DNA from: Musa acuminata AAA Group
Lineage: Eukaryota; Streptophyta; Magnoliopsida; Zingiberales; Musaceae
NCBI RefSeq assembly: GCF_036884655.1
Contig: NC_088357.1
Location: 11,811,501 to 11,875,500, forward strand
Length of the DNA stretch: 64,000 bases
Direction: 5' to 3'
The position numbers and the translations under genes are program-made. Shown here piece by piece: positions 8,646 through 20,210 of this stretch (within the stretch, counting starts at the first letter, position 1; every line of letters starts with the position of its first letter). Under the pieces are notes generated by a model. It was not told the DNA's origin. It did not search any database and worked only from the letters and a program-made list of their open reading frames with translations.

Positions 8646-11600
8646 TTCATCGATTGTATAAGTTGATATTCCCAAATGTAAAATTATGTGATATCTTCAG
8701 TTTTCTTGTATAATTTTTGTTGTTTACATTGGCTATAGGATAACATAGTTTTTTCTGTGTAAAGTATACCTATATAATTTTTCTACAAGTGTGTCGCAAA
8801 ATTATTAAATATAATATTAAAAATATTAATATTATAAAATAATAATTTTCTTACTTTGGTTGCGCATGAAGTATTCTTTGATAATTTATTGATACGTCAA
8901 CAAACAATCTGTGACAATATCACCCTGTATGCATGAAATAGACAACCACATTGCTGTATTGCTGAATGATGATAAAATAGAAAGCACTTTTTAAATAGGA
9001 TATACCTCAACATAAGGCCATCTGATTAACGGTGTGAGTGAGATTTTATGACTTCCATATGCAAAGCACCTTGCACTGCATCTGCCATCACAAAAATATA
9101 CACTTTCCTCGAGAATTGTATTATATGATAAAGAAGTTGGATGAAGCTGAACAAGTGTTTAGGAACAAAAGTCTTTACATTGCCAACTTAATTCTTTATG
9201 CGTGGATGATAATTTAGATCTCTTTACGAGATGGACAGAACAGCAGAACGGAACGGAAGGCCTTTCGAATTTATTATTTAACATCACATATGACAATTTA
9301 CTTCTACCCGTCTCCTATTTTTTTTTTAGCATTTCAGTTCATAATGCTACTGACCTTCACATACTTTTTCTAAATAGGTGAAGTCATCTCTGTCTTCTCA
9401 ATATTAAACTGATAAATTATATATTAAATCTGCAAGAGTGTTTAGGTTTTTACTATATGATCCATCTCGATATATTACCAACTATGATTACATATTCGTC
9501 CCTAATGATTTTATTGATTCCTAAGACTATACATTCAAACTATTCTGGTCCTAAAGTACAGAAAAATACTTGTATGAGTAAACAATGCATTAGCTCAATG
9601 TTTACTTGATAATAACCACCAATAAGACATTTTCTTGATAAAAAATATCAGACATCGACGAATCCAAAGGAAGAAGAAACGAAGGATGAATCTTATCAGA
9701 CTATGATTCACAAGCATGAATCTTAAATTAGGTTAAACCAATATCAAATGATAAGAACGTTATAACTTTCTATAGTTGTTGAAAGTATATGCAGCAGAAT
9801 ATATGCAAGATTGAAGTATAAAAATCACGAGAGTATAATAGAATATGAACATTTAAGTTTTATCACAATTGATCTATGACAAGCTTGCCACAAGGAAATT
9901 AGTTATTATATCGATTTACACTGTGTAATATCATAAAAAACTACCACATTTGGTCAGATACCTATCCTTAATTACACTAGAAAATATTAATCGATATTTA
10001 CTAATATGATGATGATATTCTATTCCTTGGTCCTAGATCATCAATTGAACAAACATCCAAGCATAATCACACCTACCAAAGAACTCATAGTCATAATCAT
10101 AAATTTTGAGGATTTGTTGCCCACTAAATGTATGTTGCAAAATTAAAGTATCCTACATAACTATATTAATAGGCAAGAATAAATACACTGCAAAAAGAAC
10201 TTGAGTAAACATATTTGCCCAAAAGTGATTGATTGACCATTTTATAGCCAGACTATATATATCATCCTAAAGATCATCAAAGCCCACCAATATGGATCAG
10301 CTATACGGGATAACTGAAGAATGATACATGTATTTAGCAGGCAAATCTTATGATCTCTCTCAACCCTGTACCATTTTCTTAGTCAAGTGAGAAGTAGAAA
10401 TATCTCCCTACACATTGCAACTTAAGCCTATGAAACCAAGTAGCAAACCTCTGTAATTCTACTGCAGCTAGAACGAGTCCAGAAGGAGAAATAACAACCT
10501 TTGCACCAGAGCAGAGTGCAAGTCAAAGGTACAAAAGATTAGATGAGCTGATCACAAACATGATATTTATTTATATCTTAAGATAGATACAAGTAGGCAT
10601 GCTTGATTATAAGTTAAACAGTTAAGCAGTTAAACTCAATCAAGGTTTGAGGTTATCTGACGCATCTTTTCTTTTTGCTAAGCAGACTATGTTATCCTTA
10701 TGTAAATTTACGGTATTACCTGTGTTTGAGAAATCCCAGTTGTCATCAAGATTCTTACGTGCTTAAAAACAAAATATCAAGAACCATTTTTTTAATTTGA
10801 TAACGAGTTTAACAAAAAAGGACTTGTACATAGATTTCTGTTTACTTTCCAATGTGGCTAATTCAGAAATGGTCAGATCAGCTATTTGATTGGAGGGATG
10901 TCATGATGGCTAATACAGGATTCCTAAAATGTAGCACAGTAGCAGAACCATATACCTACTTCAAAGATACATGCTCAACCCCAGAAGATACAGAATGGCA
11001 ATGTGTTTTTAGCAGACAATAGTAAGAGAAGATAATTCAATAATTTAATGTAAAGTATGTTGTGCACCATTGTTTTAAGATGAGTTAGTTACTGGAAAAA
11101 AAATTTGCAAATTATTAAGCACTACAAACATGAACATTACCTGGTTGTTCTTTAAAAATTCTGAGGAAACGAACAATCAGGAGTCGCATGAAGATCTCTG
11201 TTTAACTGCAGAACTTCATTAATGCCGAATAACTACCAAAAACAATGCATGTGAAAGCTTTCTGAAAGAAGAATTTTTCATCCATTCATCAAAAGAAACA
11301 TAAAAGTATGCACTATGAAATCACACAGCACTTTCTATGAACCACCAAAATGGTAATGATAAAATCATGAAGATATATGATCAGAGAAAAAAAATTAGAA
11401 AAATTGGTTGCAAATACATAGTATCTTAATATTTGCTGCAAACTGATCTAGACCATGGAAGAAACAATATCATGAAGGAAGCACATTGTATACACTAAAA
11501 CCTTACAAGTATGCAGATAAGGATGTTTCTTGCAGATAAACCATCATGGTGGTGGAAGATTCTTCAGCAACTTTCCCAGAAAATGAGACATAAGAAGCAT

Positions 11601-12037
11601 ATAGACAACAAGAATCTTAAATATTAAACTGTGTAGTGAACAAAGAGGAAGGGAAATACTTGTATGGAAAATGTGCCCATCATAAAAGATATATTATAAT
11701 AAGGTTTCTATATAATGAATCAAATTTGACCAGTATGCACCAGCTAGCTACTGTTCATTTCTGATAGAAACAAACTGAATGAATTAAATTGTTAACTGTC
11801 TATTGGAACTCCCATGGTACATAAATTACAAAAAGAATGAAGTAGAATACACCATTTCTACAGTTTCAAGAATGATTCTGGTAAAGAAGCTACCAGTTTT
11901 CACTTCTAAAACATGATAAAATGAGCAAATTAGAATAATCAATTATCTTGCATTCATCTTGTATTTGTATTACAGACAACAAAGGCCACAGCTTTGGTAT
12001 ATGCCAGAGATTACATGATGTAGGAAATGTTACTTCC
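8646..12037. other. Intergenic region, no gene recognised
   Basis: About 3.4 kb of AT-rich sequence with only short chance frames. The right-hand end (about 11,900-12,037) is likely the 3' UTR of the Bruno-like gene. Nothing resembling a known coding exon, tRNA or repeat array was seen. Confidence 0.5.
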
Positions 12038-15000
12038 TCATAAACGAATTTCACCATTTATGTGGTTTACTTTGTTTTCTTTCTTAAGTTGTACCTTCAA
12101 CTTCTTACCACCTAATTGGAAGCCATTCATCACATTGATGGCAGCCTGGGCAGCTGCAGGCGTGTCATAACTGATGAAACCTGCATGCAAAGGGGCCAAT
12201 TAATTATATGGTAGATTTGGTTCAAGAAGTATAGAGTGATAGTAGATGGTTTTACCAAAGCATTTACTAACACCAGTTGCTTTGTCTATAAACACTTTAG
12301 CACTTAAAACCCTGCCAAATCCCTGAAAGGCATTTGAGAGCTCTTGATCGCCATATTCTTGTGGAATATGATATATAAATAAATTAGCTCCAGGAGGGCC
12401 TATATCAATAATGAACCAACAAACAAATGATTACTAGAGGTAGATTAAGATCGCTGCTACGAGGATTACCAAGCACCAACAACAACATATACACAGATAG
12501 AGGAAATAGGAAAATCAAAACAAGATTAAGAAGCACATTAACCTTCTATCTGAGTTCCAGAATTTGTGGTAGGGCTTGAAGATTTTGCTGGGTTGGTTTT
12601 AATATTAACAGGATGGCCTGAACCATTAGAATCACCCAAATGCCCACTATCCGCTGGATATGCCAATGGATATTGAAGACCTGACAATATGGGATATGGT
12701 GAACCTATGAAGCCACCGGGTTGCGTTGTATTTAAATTTCTAGGTCCTGTGCATGGAGAAACATCTGAACTGATCCCACGCACTGCATTACCTTGATTAA
12801 CTGATGGGATCATATTATGAAATGCAGCTTGATTTCGCATTGAAGCTAGAGGATACTGCATAAGTCCATAAGTTCCAGGTGGCTGCACAAGAATCAAGAA
12901 TAAAAATGTTCTGGTTAATCAAGGACATAGTAACAGTAACATTGATGACTTTTATCAATTCAAAGTACTCTAAAAAAGAGAATCAGAACATAAGGCTGCC
13001 ATATCAATTATTTATAAATTTAAAAACAATAACCATAAAGCAAAATACATATGGGACACACAGACCACCGATTCTGATAAACATAAAAGAAAAGTCGAGG
13101 AACATTTTCACTCTGGAAACAAGTGCTGAAACAAGAGTGTTACAGTTACACTACTATAGCCATTTCAATTGTATTCATATGTCAGTATCGCTTGTCCTCG
13201 CGCCAAAATGCATAGTGGCAATCTTGGAAAAAAAATGACACAAGATTCATGTCCAGTCATATCTTACACCTAAAACGTAAAATAGGACTAGCCAGTGATC
13301 AGCCTGCTCCTCTCATTGGACACGGTTGATGTGGTTTCCTTAATTTTCTTCGTCAAAGAAGAGTAGTGAAATGGTGAACAGCCTGCTCCTCTTATTGGAC
13401 AAGGTTGATATGGTTTCCTTCATTTTCTTTGTCAAAGAAGAGTAGCGAAATTTGAAAATGAAGGATGTCAAAAGATTCAGTTGTTTTACATATTAATCCC
13501 AAGAACAATAACATCAACTAGGTGCAGGAGAAGTTACAGGAACATCTAAGGAAAGTTAGATTTCAATGATATGATATGATATGAAGTGCAATTTGACACT
13601 ATCAACTTGCAGTTCATTCACAATCAATTTAGCTTCTGGCCACCATATTCAATGTACTTGAGTTTGTAAAGCACAATGGCATGCAAGCCTAGAGCACCTT
13701 TAGCAATTATAAAACTGCTTTTCTTGATTCTGTTGTTATAATCTTCATTTATACCCTTAGCATCCTCCAGTGAGAATCTAACAGGGAAGAAGGAATCTTC
13801 AGAATTCCCTGAGGTGATCTAGGAATTATAGTATTAAATATAGGAAAGTTTCTATTATACTTCATAAGATTATTCAAATAAATATCAGATGTCTACCTTT
13901 TTTATAAGTAGACATCATTGGGGTGCCTCTTTCATATTTATACACAATGATCCATACATTTGGATAGCATTAAAATTCTTAGTGTCTGCAAAGAAAATGC
14001 TGCCTTAAACCTTGGGGCAATCTTTTTATTTCTCTTAGCTACACCTTATAGAAATTATTACATCTATAAAAACACAAGGGATTGTAGTTATTCAGATAAC
14101 TGGTCAAATCACAAACCATGCCATTAATTAGTTTTTTAGATGAATCGGCCTGTTACTCTGCTTGTCATTCTTGTTATTTGGAGCATATCCTAAAATTAAG
14201 ATAATTAAGATAACTTGGAAGACAGGATGTGCCAATTCAATTGAAAGGTTCAAGTTGTGGAGCCTATCTTTCCTTTTAAATCAAGGTATGTGCCATTATG
14301 TCTTGGCCAATGAAAAATAATGGATATGTTTGACAAAATGTGGACCATTTAAATTGTGATTGAATTCTTGATATTCATCAATTATTCCTGTGTGTGCCTA
14401 GCTTGTCGTATAGAGCGGTTAAGTAGACAAATTCTAACATCGAGTAACTTCGATCTAAACTCTAAAGAGCTGCCTCAGACTATAGTCCAGTATTGGGTGT
14501 TGACAGCTTCTGTCTGCTGGGTTCTATACCCGATTCATTTATATTTCTAATAATTGCATGCAGCCGATCCGCTATATCCAGATTCAATTCAAACAAGAAA
14601 CTTCTATTGTTCTATCCCAAATTCAATGAGTTTCGTAGTGCTAAAATGAGTTAAGTGAGTTTCCAGTCTGCCTCTATTCTAACTTAAAGTCAGGAGAACA
14701 AACAAGAGCTTCTGGAACGATACTCCAAGGAGCATAAACAAGCTACAGCGGCACCATACCACATAAAGCCCATTTGTGCTCCTTCTTCAGTGATCCAAGA
14801 CCAGAGAGAGGAGACGCAGTAGATTAATCTAAGAAAGATTATTGCTCCACCACCTACAGGCCTTCAGATCCGAAAACAACACGATTTGATCATGCCTTCA
14901 TCAGCTACGTGCACCAACTTACTCAAATAGGGTTTCACATTCATTTGAAGCAACCATTTGCCGACTATCTTTTTAAGTAATTTCGTATCCAGTTCTTTAC

Positions 15001-18000
15001 GTTGCTTTTTCTTCCCTTGCATAGTTTGTTCTTTACACTTATTCTTATTGCTCTTGCTTTGATCTTTTGGACTTCCTTCCCCCTATTACAAGTTCAACAG
15101 TTTACTTGAGTATATGAAAAGTTTTAATTGTAAAAACTAAAAACCCATAAACTCCTGAATATTAGTTATTCCAAGGTTTATGCTGTTCAGAAGAATAAAC
15201 GCATAGGTTATAAAAAAATCATTATGCAGAAATTATCATAATCATAACAAGAAAAAATTTAAGAAGACAAACGAAGTTTTTCGGGCTCTACTAATGGGAA
15301 GATTATAATCAAGCATAAAAAAATTAGAAAAAGGGCATCACCTGATACCCATATCCATTATATGGAGACATATACCCCATTGGTAATGCTCCAAATATTG
15401 ATGGCTGCTGCATTGAACTGGGATTAGAAACATTAGATGCCTGAGATTGAGCTTTTTGTGCCCTTCGAGCTTGCCTTTCCTTTTCTGTGTCAGCCCACTT
15501 AACAACCAGAGGCACACTTGAACCCTGTATTGTGATGAGACTCATAACTATGCAAGAAGAATAGGAAAATAGAACCCACATTCCAATGTATATTCAATCT
15601 GCAAGACTAGGGCACGAAACTCATAGCAACATATATGTCCCTCTAAGAGAATAACATTTTCTCATAACTTTTCATATCACAAAGAAAATAACATTTTCTA
15701 CAAGTTTCTTCCTCTATAAAAATCAGGCTTCAGTATAATTAGTAGAGATAATTATTCGACTGTTGATCTACAAAAAGAACATATAATATTCTGAAAACAA
15801 GTGCAGAATCAGGTTTACATAGTGTCAAAATGTCTGCTAATAACAATTTCAGAAAATGATGTCCACTTCAACTTTTCTTGCATTTGCTATATAGCCACAG
15901 CAGTTAAATTTTAATAAGTAAATCAAATTGAGATCTATTACCAGTACCTAAGCTTTGAAATTGTTCTATATAACCTTGGCTTTTACAGTTGTGTCATATT
16001 TTTCTTAGCATATTTGTTAAGATGTAAGGCCTCTAAAATAGCTTCCCGAATTCATTAGTCAGTACATTTGTTACATCATACAGGGGATGAATACAATCAA
16101 ATCAGGATTCACAAGGTTATCAAACTTAAAATAGAACAACGTTGCATGTTAATCCCATATCAACAACTTTTTTTTCAAAAAGTACCTGAGACAATAGGGT
16201 ATCATGTTATCCTGACAATCTCTTATGATTCACATGCATCAGTTAATTTAGAAAAAGTTCAACATTCTCAGTGACTCAATATATTACATGGAAGCTTACT
16301 AGAAGCCTTAACCAGGATAAATGCACCCCATGTTCCCACTAGTGCTTCTTCCTATCATTTCCCTGCTCAACCTGTTTTAGATAGTCCTCCTCTGGACATA
16401 TTAAAACAAAGTCAAATAATTCTTTCCATCTTAGCCTCAGTTGATCATACATTCAAACATAACATAGTTCAATTGATTACTCAGTCCTCCTTGGTGCCAT
16501 TGATTTTGTTAACGTAAGTACAATTAAAAGGATTGGTAGGTAACAAAGATATTCAAGAAGCACAGAAGTTCAACAAACACAAACCTCCATCCTATGTTTC
16601 CCATTTAAGGCTTCAAGGGCTGTCAAAGCCTGTTCTTTTGTTTCATATTTCAAAAATGCACAGCCTGCTACATTTAAGGGAAAAGAAAAACAACATTTAA
16701 TACTAATATTGAGACCAATAAGTCTTAAGTAAAATTCACTTTATGGAGAAAGCAAGAAGGCAATATAATATACTAATTTAAGCATTATAAGGTCATAATG
16801 TACCTTTACTTATTTGTTGAGAACCTCTCAAGATCAGTAAGTCCCTAATAGTACCATATTTTGAAAATAACACTGCAACTTCAGTATCAGATATGTTCTT
16901 TGGAAGCATTCCAATGAAAAGCTTGTGCTCTGGATGAGAAGAGCAATTACTTCAAACCATAAATCATAAAAAGAGTTACAACATCCTAGTACACAATTTA
17001 GGCAAAATTTCAATTTAACATCTAAAATGGAAAAGTATAAATGATAAAAAAGGAAGATGGAAAGAGAATTAAATAATTGACATCACTAGAAGATGATTTT
17101 TTTGGTGTTTTTACCTAGCCTTTCCGGCTCACCATCAGCATACTTCACTTGCATTGGACTAGAAGCCTGAGATGCAAAAGCAAAGCATGTTTCAATCAGG
17201 ATTGCGGAAAACCTATAGCAATAATAGGCCCCCAAATTTTGTTATGAACTGAAGCAAGAAGTAGTAAGCAATCATAGAGGAATTGCACATCGTCAATACT
17301 TCATCATACAATTTAGAAAAGAGTAGGCAAAATCTTGTCTGAAACCAAGAACAATAGTGCAGTGAAAATGTATCTACAAACCAAGAACAAGACAACCTCT
17401 ATTTAAACAACCTACATCTCAGATTTCAGTATCTTGACATACCGAAAGTACAAAGTAACCCACAGTGCTGTATGAATAGGTCAAAGCTGTTAAGTCACAT
17501 GTATATCGTCTGCTTCTGGATATAATGGCACAGTAGTGGTTCTACCAATGTCCATTCATATGCTATTATATGACAACCTAAAGTCTAGAACCAAATATGC
17601 TAGTATATCTGGACATGGTCCATATCATCTCATTACATGCATTTGCAACACAGGGAACTTTCAAAGAACATTTTTCGCTTGAGAATTTTGAAGCACTTAT
17701 AAACTATTATCACATTGATTCAGATATTATACTTGGTAGCAGCATGCATTTGCAATAGGATAGTAGATCAATATTATCCTGTGTGCAGGAAGATGTTACT
17801 TTATAGAAACTAATAGATTATGTTGGTTGAGTGAATAATTATTTATATGTTCATTTAAAAATATTAATAAATACACCAATCTAACAGATGCTCCAATGGT
17901 TAATCACCAAAGAAAGAAACTGCTATTTTCTAATTAAGGTGTACAAAAAAACTTAAGAGACACATAGAGTAATGTGTTATTTAAAAGGAAAATTATTGCT

Positions 18001-19380
18001 TTCAGTCTGGGGTTCAAAACGATAACCTGATGCTCTTCAACATACAAATCCTCTGAGTTTCAACATAAGCTTGTAACTCCCTTTTCCAATAATAAAGCTA
18101 AGCTACATTCCCAGATGAGACACCTGGCTCTGATGATTTTTGCTACCTAATTGGATGACTGTCCTGTCTCTGTCTACCAATCTTTCAAAGGTGATGCTTT
18201 AGTTCATGGTAAAACAAGAGACTAAAAAATTAATCATTCCCATGACAGAAGCACAACCACAATGAAAAAGGAACAATAGAGAGCTTCCGAAATAAGTCAT
18301 CAGAACATATAATTAAACAGTGAGCCCATAAATGATACAGTTTTCAAGAGATTTGTAAATATTAGTCATATAATTTAAAATTGTAGCATCACAAACTTAA
18401 AATCAATTGTTGTCAGTAGCTTCTTAATCGTATGTGCAAGTTTCCCAGTTAGTGTTTCCAATAAAATAGCTGTCAAAGCACATTTCATGAATCCCAATTT
18501 ATTGGTCAAGTGAAGAAAGGGGAACATTAGATTTATACATAAATTCGTCATTCATGCCAACGGCAAAGAGTCCTACCATGTACTCAAGAACTCAAAACAA
18601 AACTTTCAAAACGGTGTTCTTTGGAGCATGGCCAAATCACTATGCTATGAATGTGAATGCACAATCCATTCCTCTCTGGTGGTATAACTTAAACTACTCC
18701 AAGAATCCAACTCCAGAAAAGTAGCCAGTGATTCCCTGTTAAAAATCCTACCGGCAGATCATGACACAATTTGGACATCCACGACATGATATGAGAATGA
18801 GATATCGAAAAGGAAGAAGGAAAAAAGCCCAGAATGCATACAAACACAACAGAGGGATGAAATTCTACGAAGTCAGCACCCCCCTCCTCAATAGGTAAAG
18901 AAAGAAGAAATGCAGATCCACGACACATTTAAGCTGTATTAAGGACAGAAACAAAAGGGGAAAGAAATCAGATGGAATGCCGTACACCGGGGAGCGTCCG
19001 CTTGTTATGGCACGCCGCGACCGCCTTGTCGGCCTCCTGCCGCGACGGGCAGAACAGGAAACAGCAACCTGCGAACGAAATCAAACACAATTGACCAAAC
19101 AAATCCGAAACTACAACGAAAACTTCCAGGTTGACACCATTAGCAACCCACAGAAATCCACAACGAAGGATAGTGAGAATAACAAAGAATGGATCTCAGA
19201 GGAAGGACCTCGGGACGCCTTGGTAACTTTGTCCTTGATGATGCTGACTTCGTCGACGAGAGCCACCTCCTTGAACAGGTTCATGAGCTCCTCCTCCGTC
19301 ATGTGCTTAGGTACCTGTCCCACAAACAGCTTCACGCTCTCTTCTCCCCTCTCCCCTCCTCTCTTCTCTCCTTCCGCCAT
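12038..19380 (-). CDS. BRN1: Bruno-like/CELF three-RRM RNA-binding protein (BRN1/BRN2 type), complete
   Basis: Nine exons give a 440-residue protein: 19380-19209, 19068-18986, 17166-17115, 16929-16804, 16664-16585, 15524-15342, 12882-12543, 12399-12256, 12180-12038. All junctions are GT-AG and phases agree. It has two N-terminal RRMs (RNP2 KLFVGQVP 17-24 and RNP1 RGCCFLFC 57-64; RNP2 KLFIGMLP 105-112 and RNP1 KGCAFLKY 144-151). A Gly/Pro/Asn/Met-rich linker follows (about 172-345, with [18 protein letters not shown]). The C-terminal RRM3 has NLFIYHIP 351-358 and KCFGFISY 391-398. Length and architecture match Arabidopsis BRN1/BRN2, CELF-family proteins reported to bind SOC1 mRNA and delay flowering. 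That role is carried over from the family. The start fits the family N-terminus (MAE...[10 protein letters not shown]). Upstream lies a (GAA)n-rich leader and a G-box cluster. Confidence 0.93.
13300..13456. repeat. 79-bp tandem duplication in intron 6 of the Bruno-like gene
   Basis: Two adjacent copies start CAGCCTGCTCCTCT at 13300 and 13379. They differ at only a few positions and both end near GAAGAGTAG-GAAAT. Confidence 0.9.
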
Positions 19381-19439
19381 TCCTACTCCTGGAGATCCCT
19401 CTTTCTCTACTTCCGCGATCCACAGTATTTGGTCGCTCC

Positions 19440-19500
19440 TCCTCGTCCTCTTCCTCTTCCTCTTCTTCTTCTTCTTCTTCTTCCCCTTCCCCCTGTTCTT
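19440..19500 (-). repeat. Purine-rich (GAA)n/(GAG)n tract in the leader of the Bruno-like gene
   Basis: On the transcribed strand this is a run of GAAGAA and GAGGAG units 60-120 bases before the ATG. It probably lies in the 5' UTR. Such tracts can bind GAGA-type (BPC) factors; no direct evidence here. Confidence 0.6.
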
Positions 19501-19743
19501 GATGGTGGCGATCTAATAATGGTAATTATTATTCTATTGAGGTCAGAGAGATACAAACACACAACCTCTTTAATCCCTTTCTTTTTATTTTTCTTATTAT
19601 TATTAACAATTTTGGCGCAAATTAATAGCAGGTTCAAATTTTAGAATTTATATTTTAAACTAGAATTGCTTTTTATTTTCTTTTTTATGTAACCTATAAA
19701 AAGGGTGGGTTAGAAATTAATAGGACTCGAAGTCCGGTACTGC

Positions 19744-20010
19744 CACGTGGCACGTGATCAGCGGCAGTCGGAAGGCGGTCTCGTGTCCGGGAACCGTTCA
19801 CCCGATTGGAACCGTTGTCTTGCTCAACGGGGACACCCCGTCGGCCGCGGCGGGATTCACGTGGTCCGTCCGTTCTCGATCGTACGGGCCCAGATGGTCT
19901 CTGCCGAAGACGGCGAACGTAGTTGCAGCGTCGTAATTGTAGGAGAAAACGTCGGTCAAAGTGCTAAGGTTGCCAGTCTGGCGCTGTGAGCTGGCTTCGG
20001 TCCACACGTG
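19744..20010. promoter_or_regulatory. Cluster of four CACGTG G-boxes upstream of the Bruno-like gene
   Basis: CACGTG occurs at 19744-19749, 19751-19756 (the first two separated by one base), 19858-19863 and 20005-20010. They lie in a GC-rich block 364-625 bases upstream of the Bruno-like ATG. G-boxes are sites for bHLH (PIF, MYC) and bZIP (HY5, ABF) factors. Target gene is inferred from proximity only. Confidence 0.6.
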
Positions 20011-20210
20011 AGAGTGGAGCCCGTCGAGTCCACTCACTCTCCAGTGCGGTCACCTCCGGGTTCCCGCTCTTGTTGTCATGGCCGGAGATGGGAATTGAAA
20101 TAGCAGGAGAAGATACTGACAGCAAAGGGTGACGCAACAGACCCGCGTCCATCACATGGTTGTTGTGAGATTGCAAGGAGACATGGGAGCGTTTCAAGTG
20201 GTCCACGGTG

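Noticed and set aside
19411..20206. Minus- and plus-strand frames in the GC-rich block upstream of the Bruno-like gene
   Set aside because: Competing frames are open on both strands with no family match. The block is better explained as leader and promoter.
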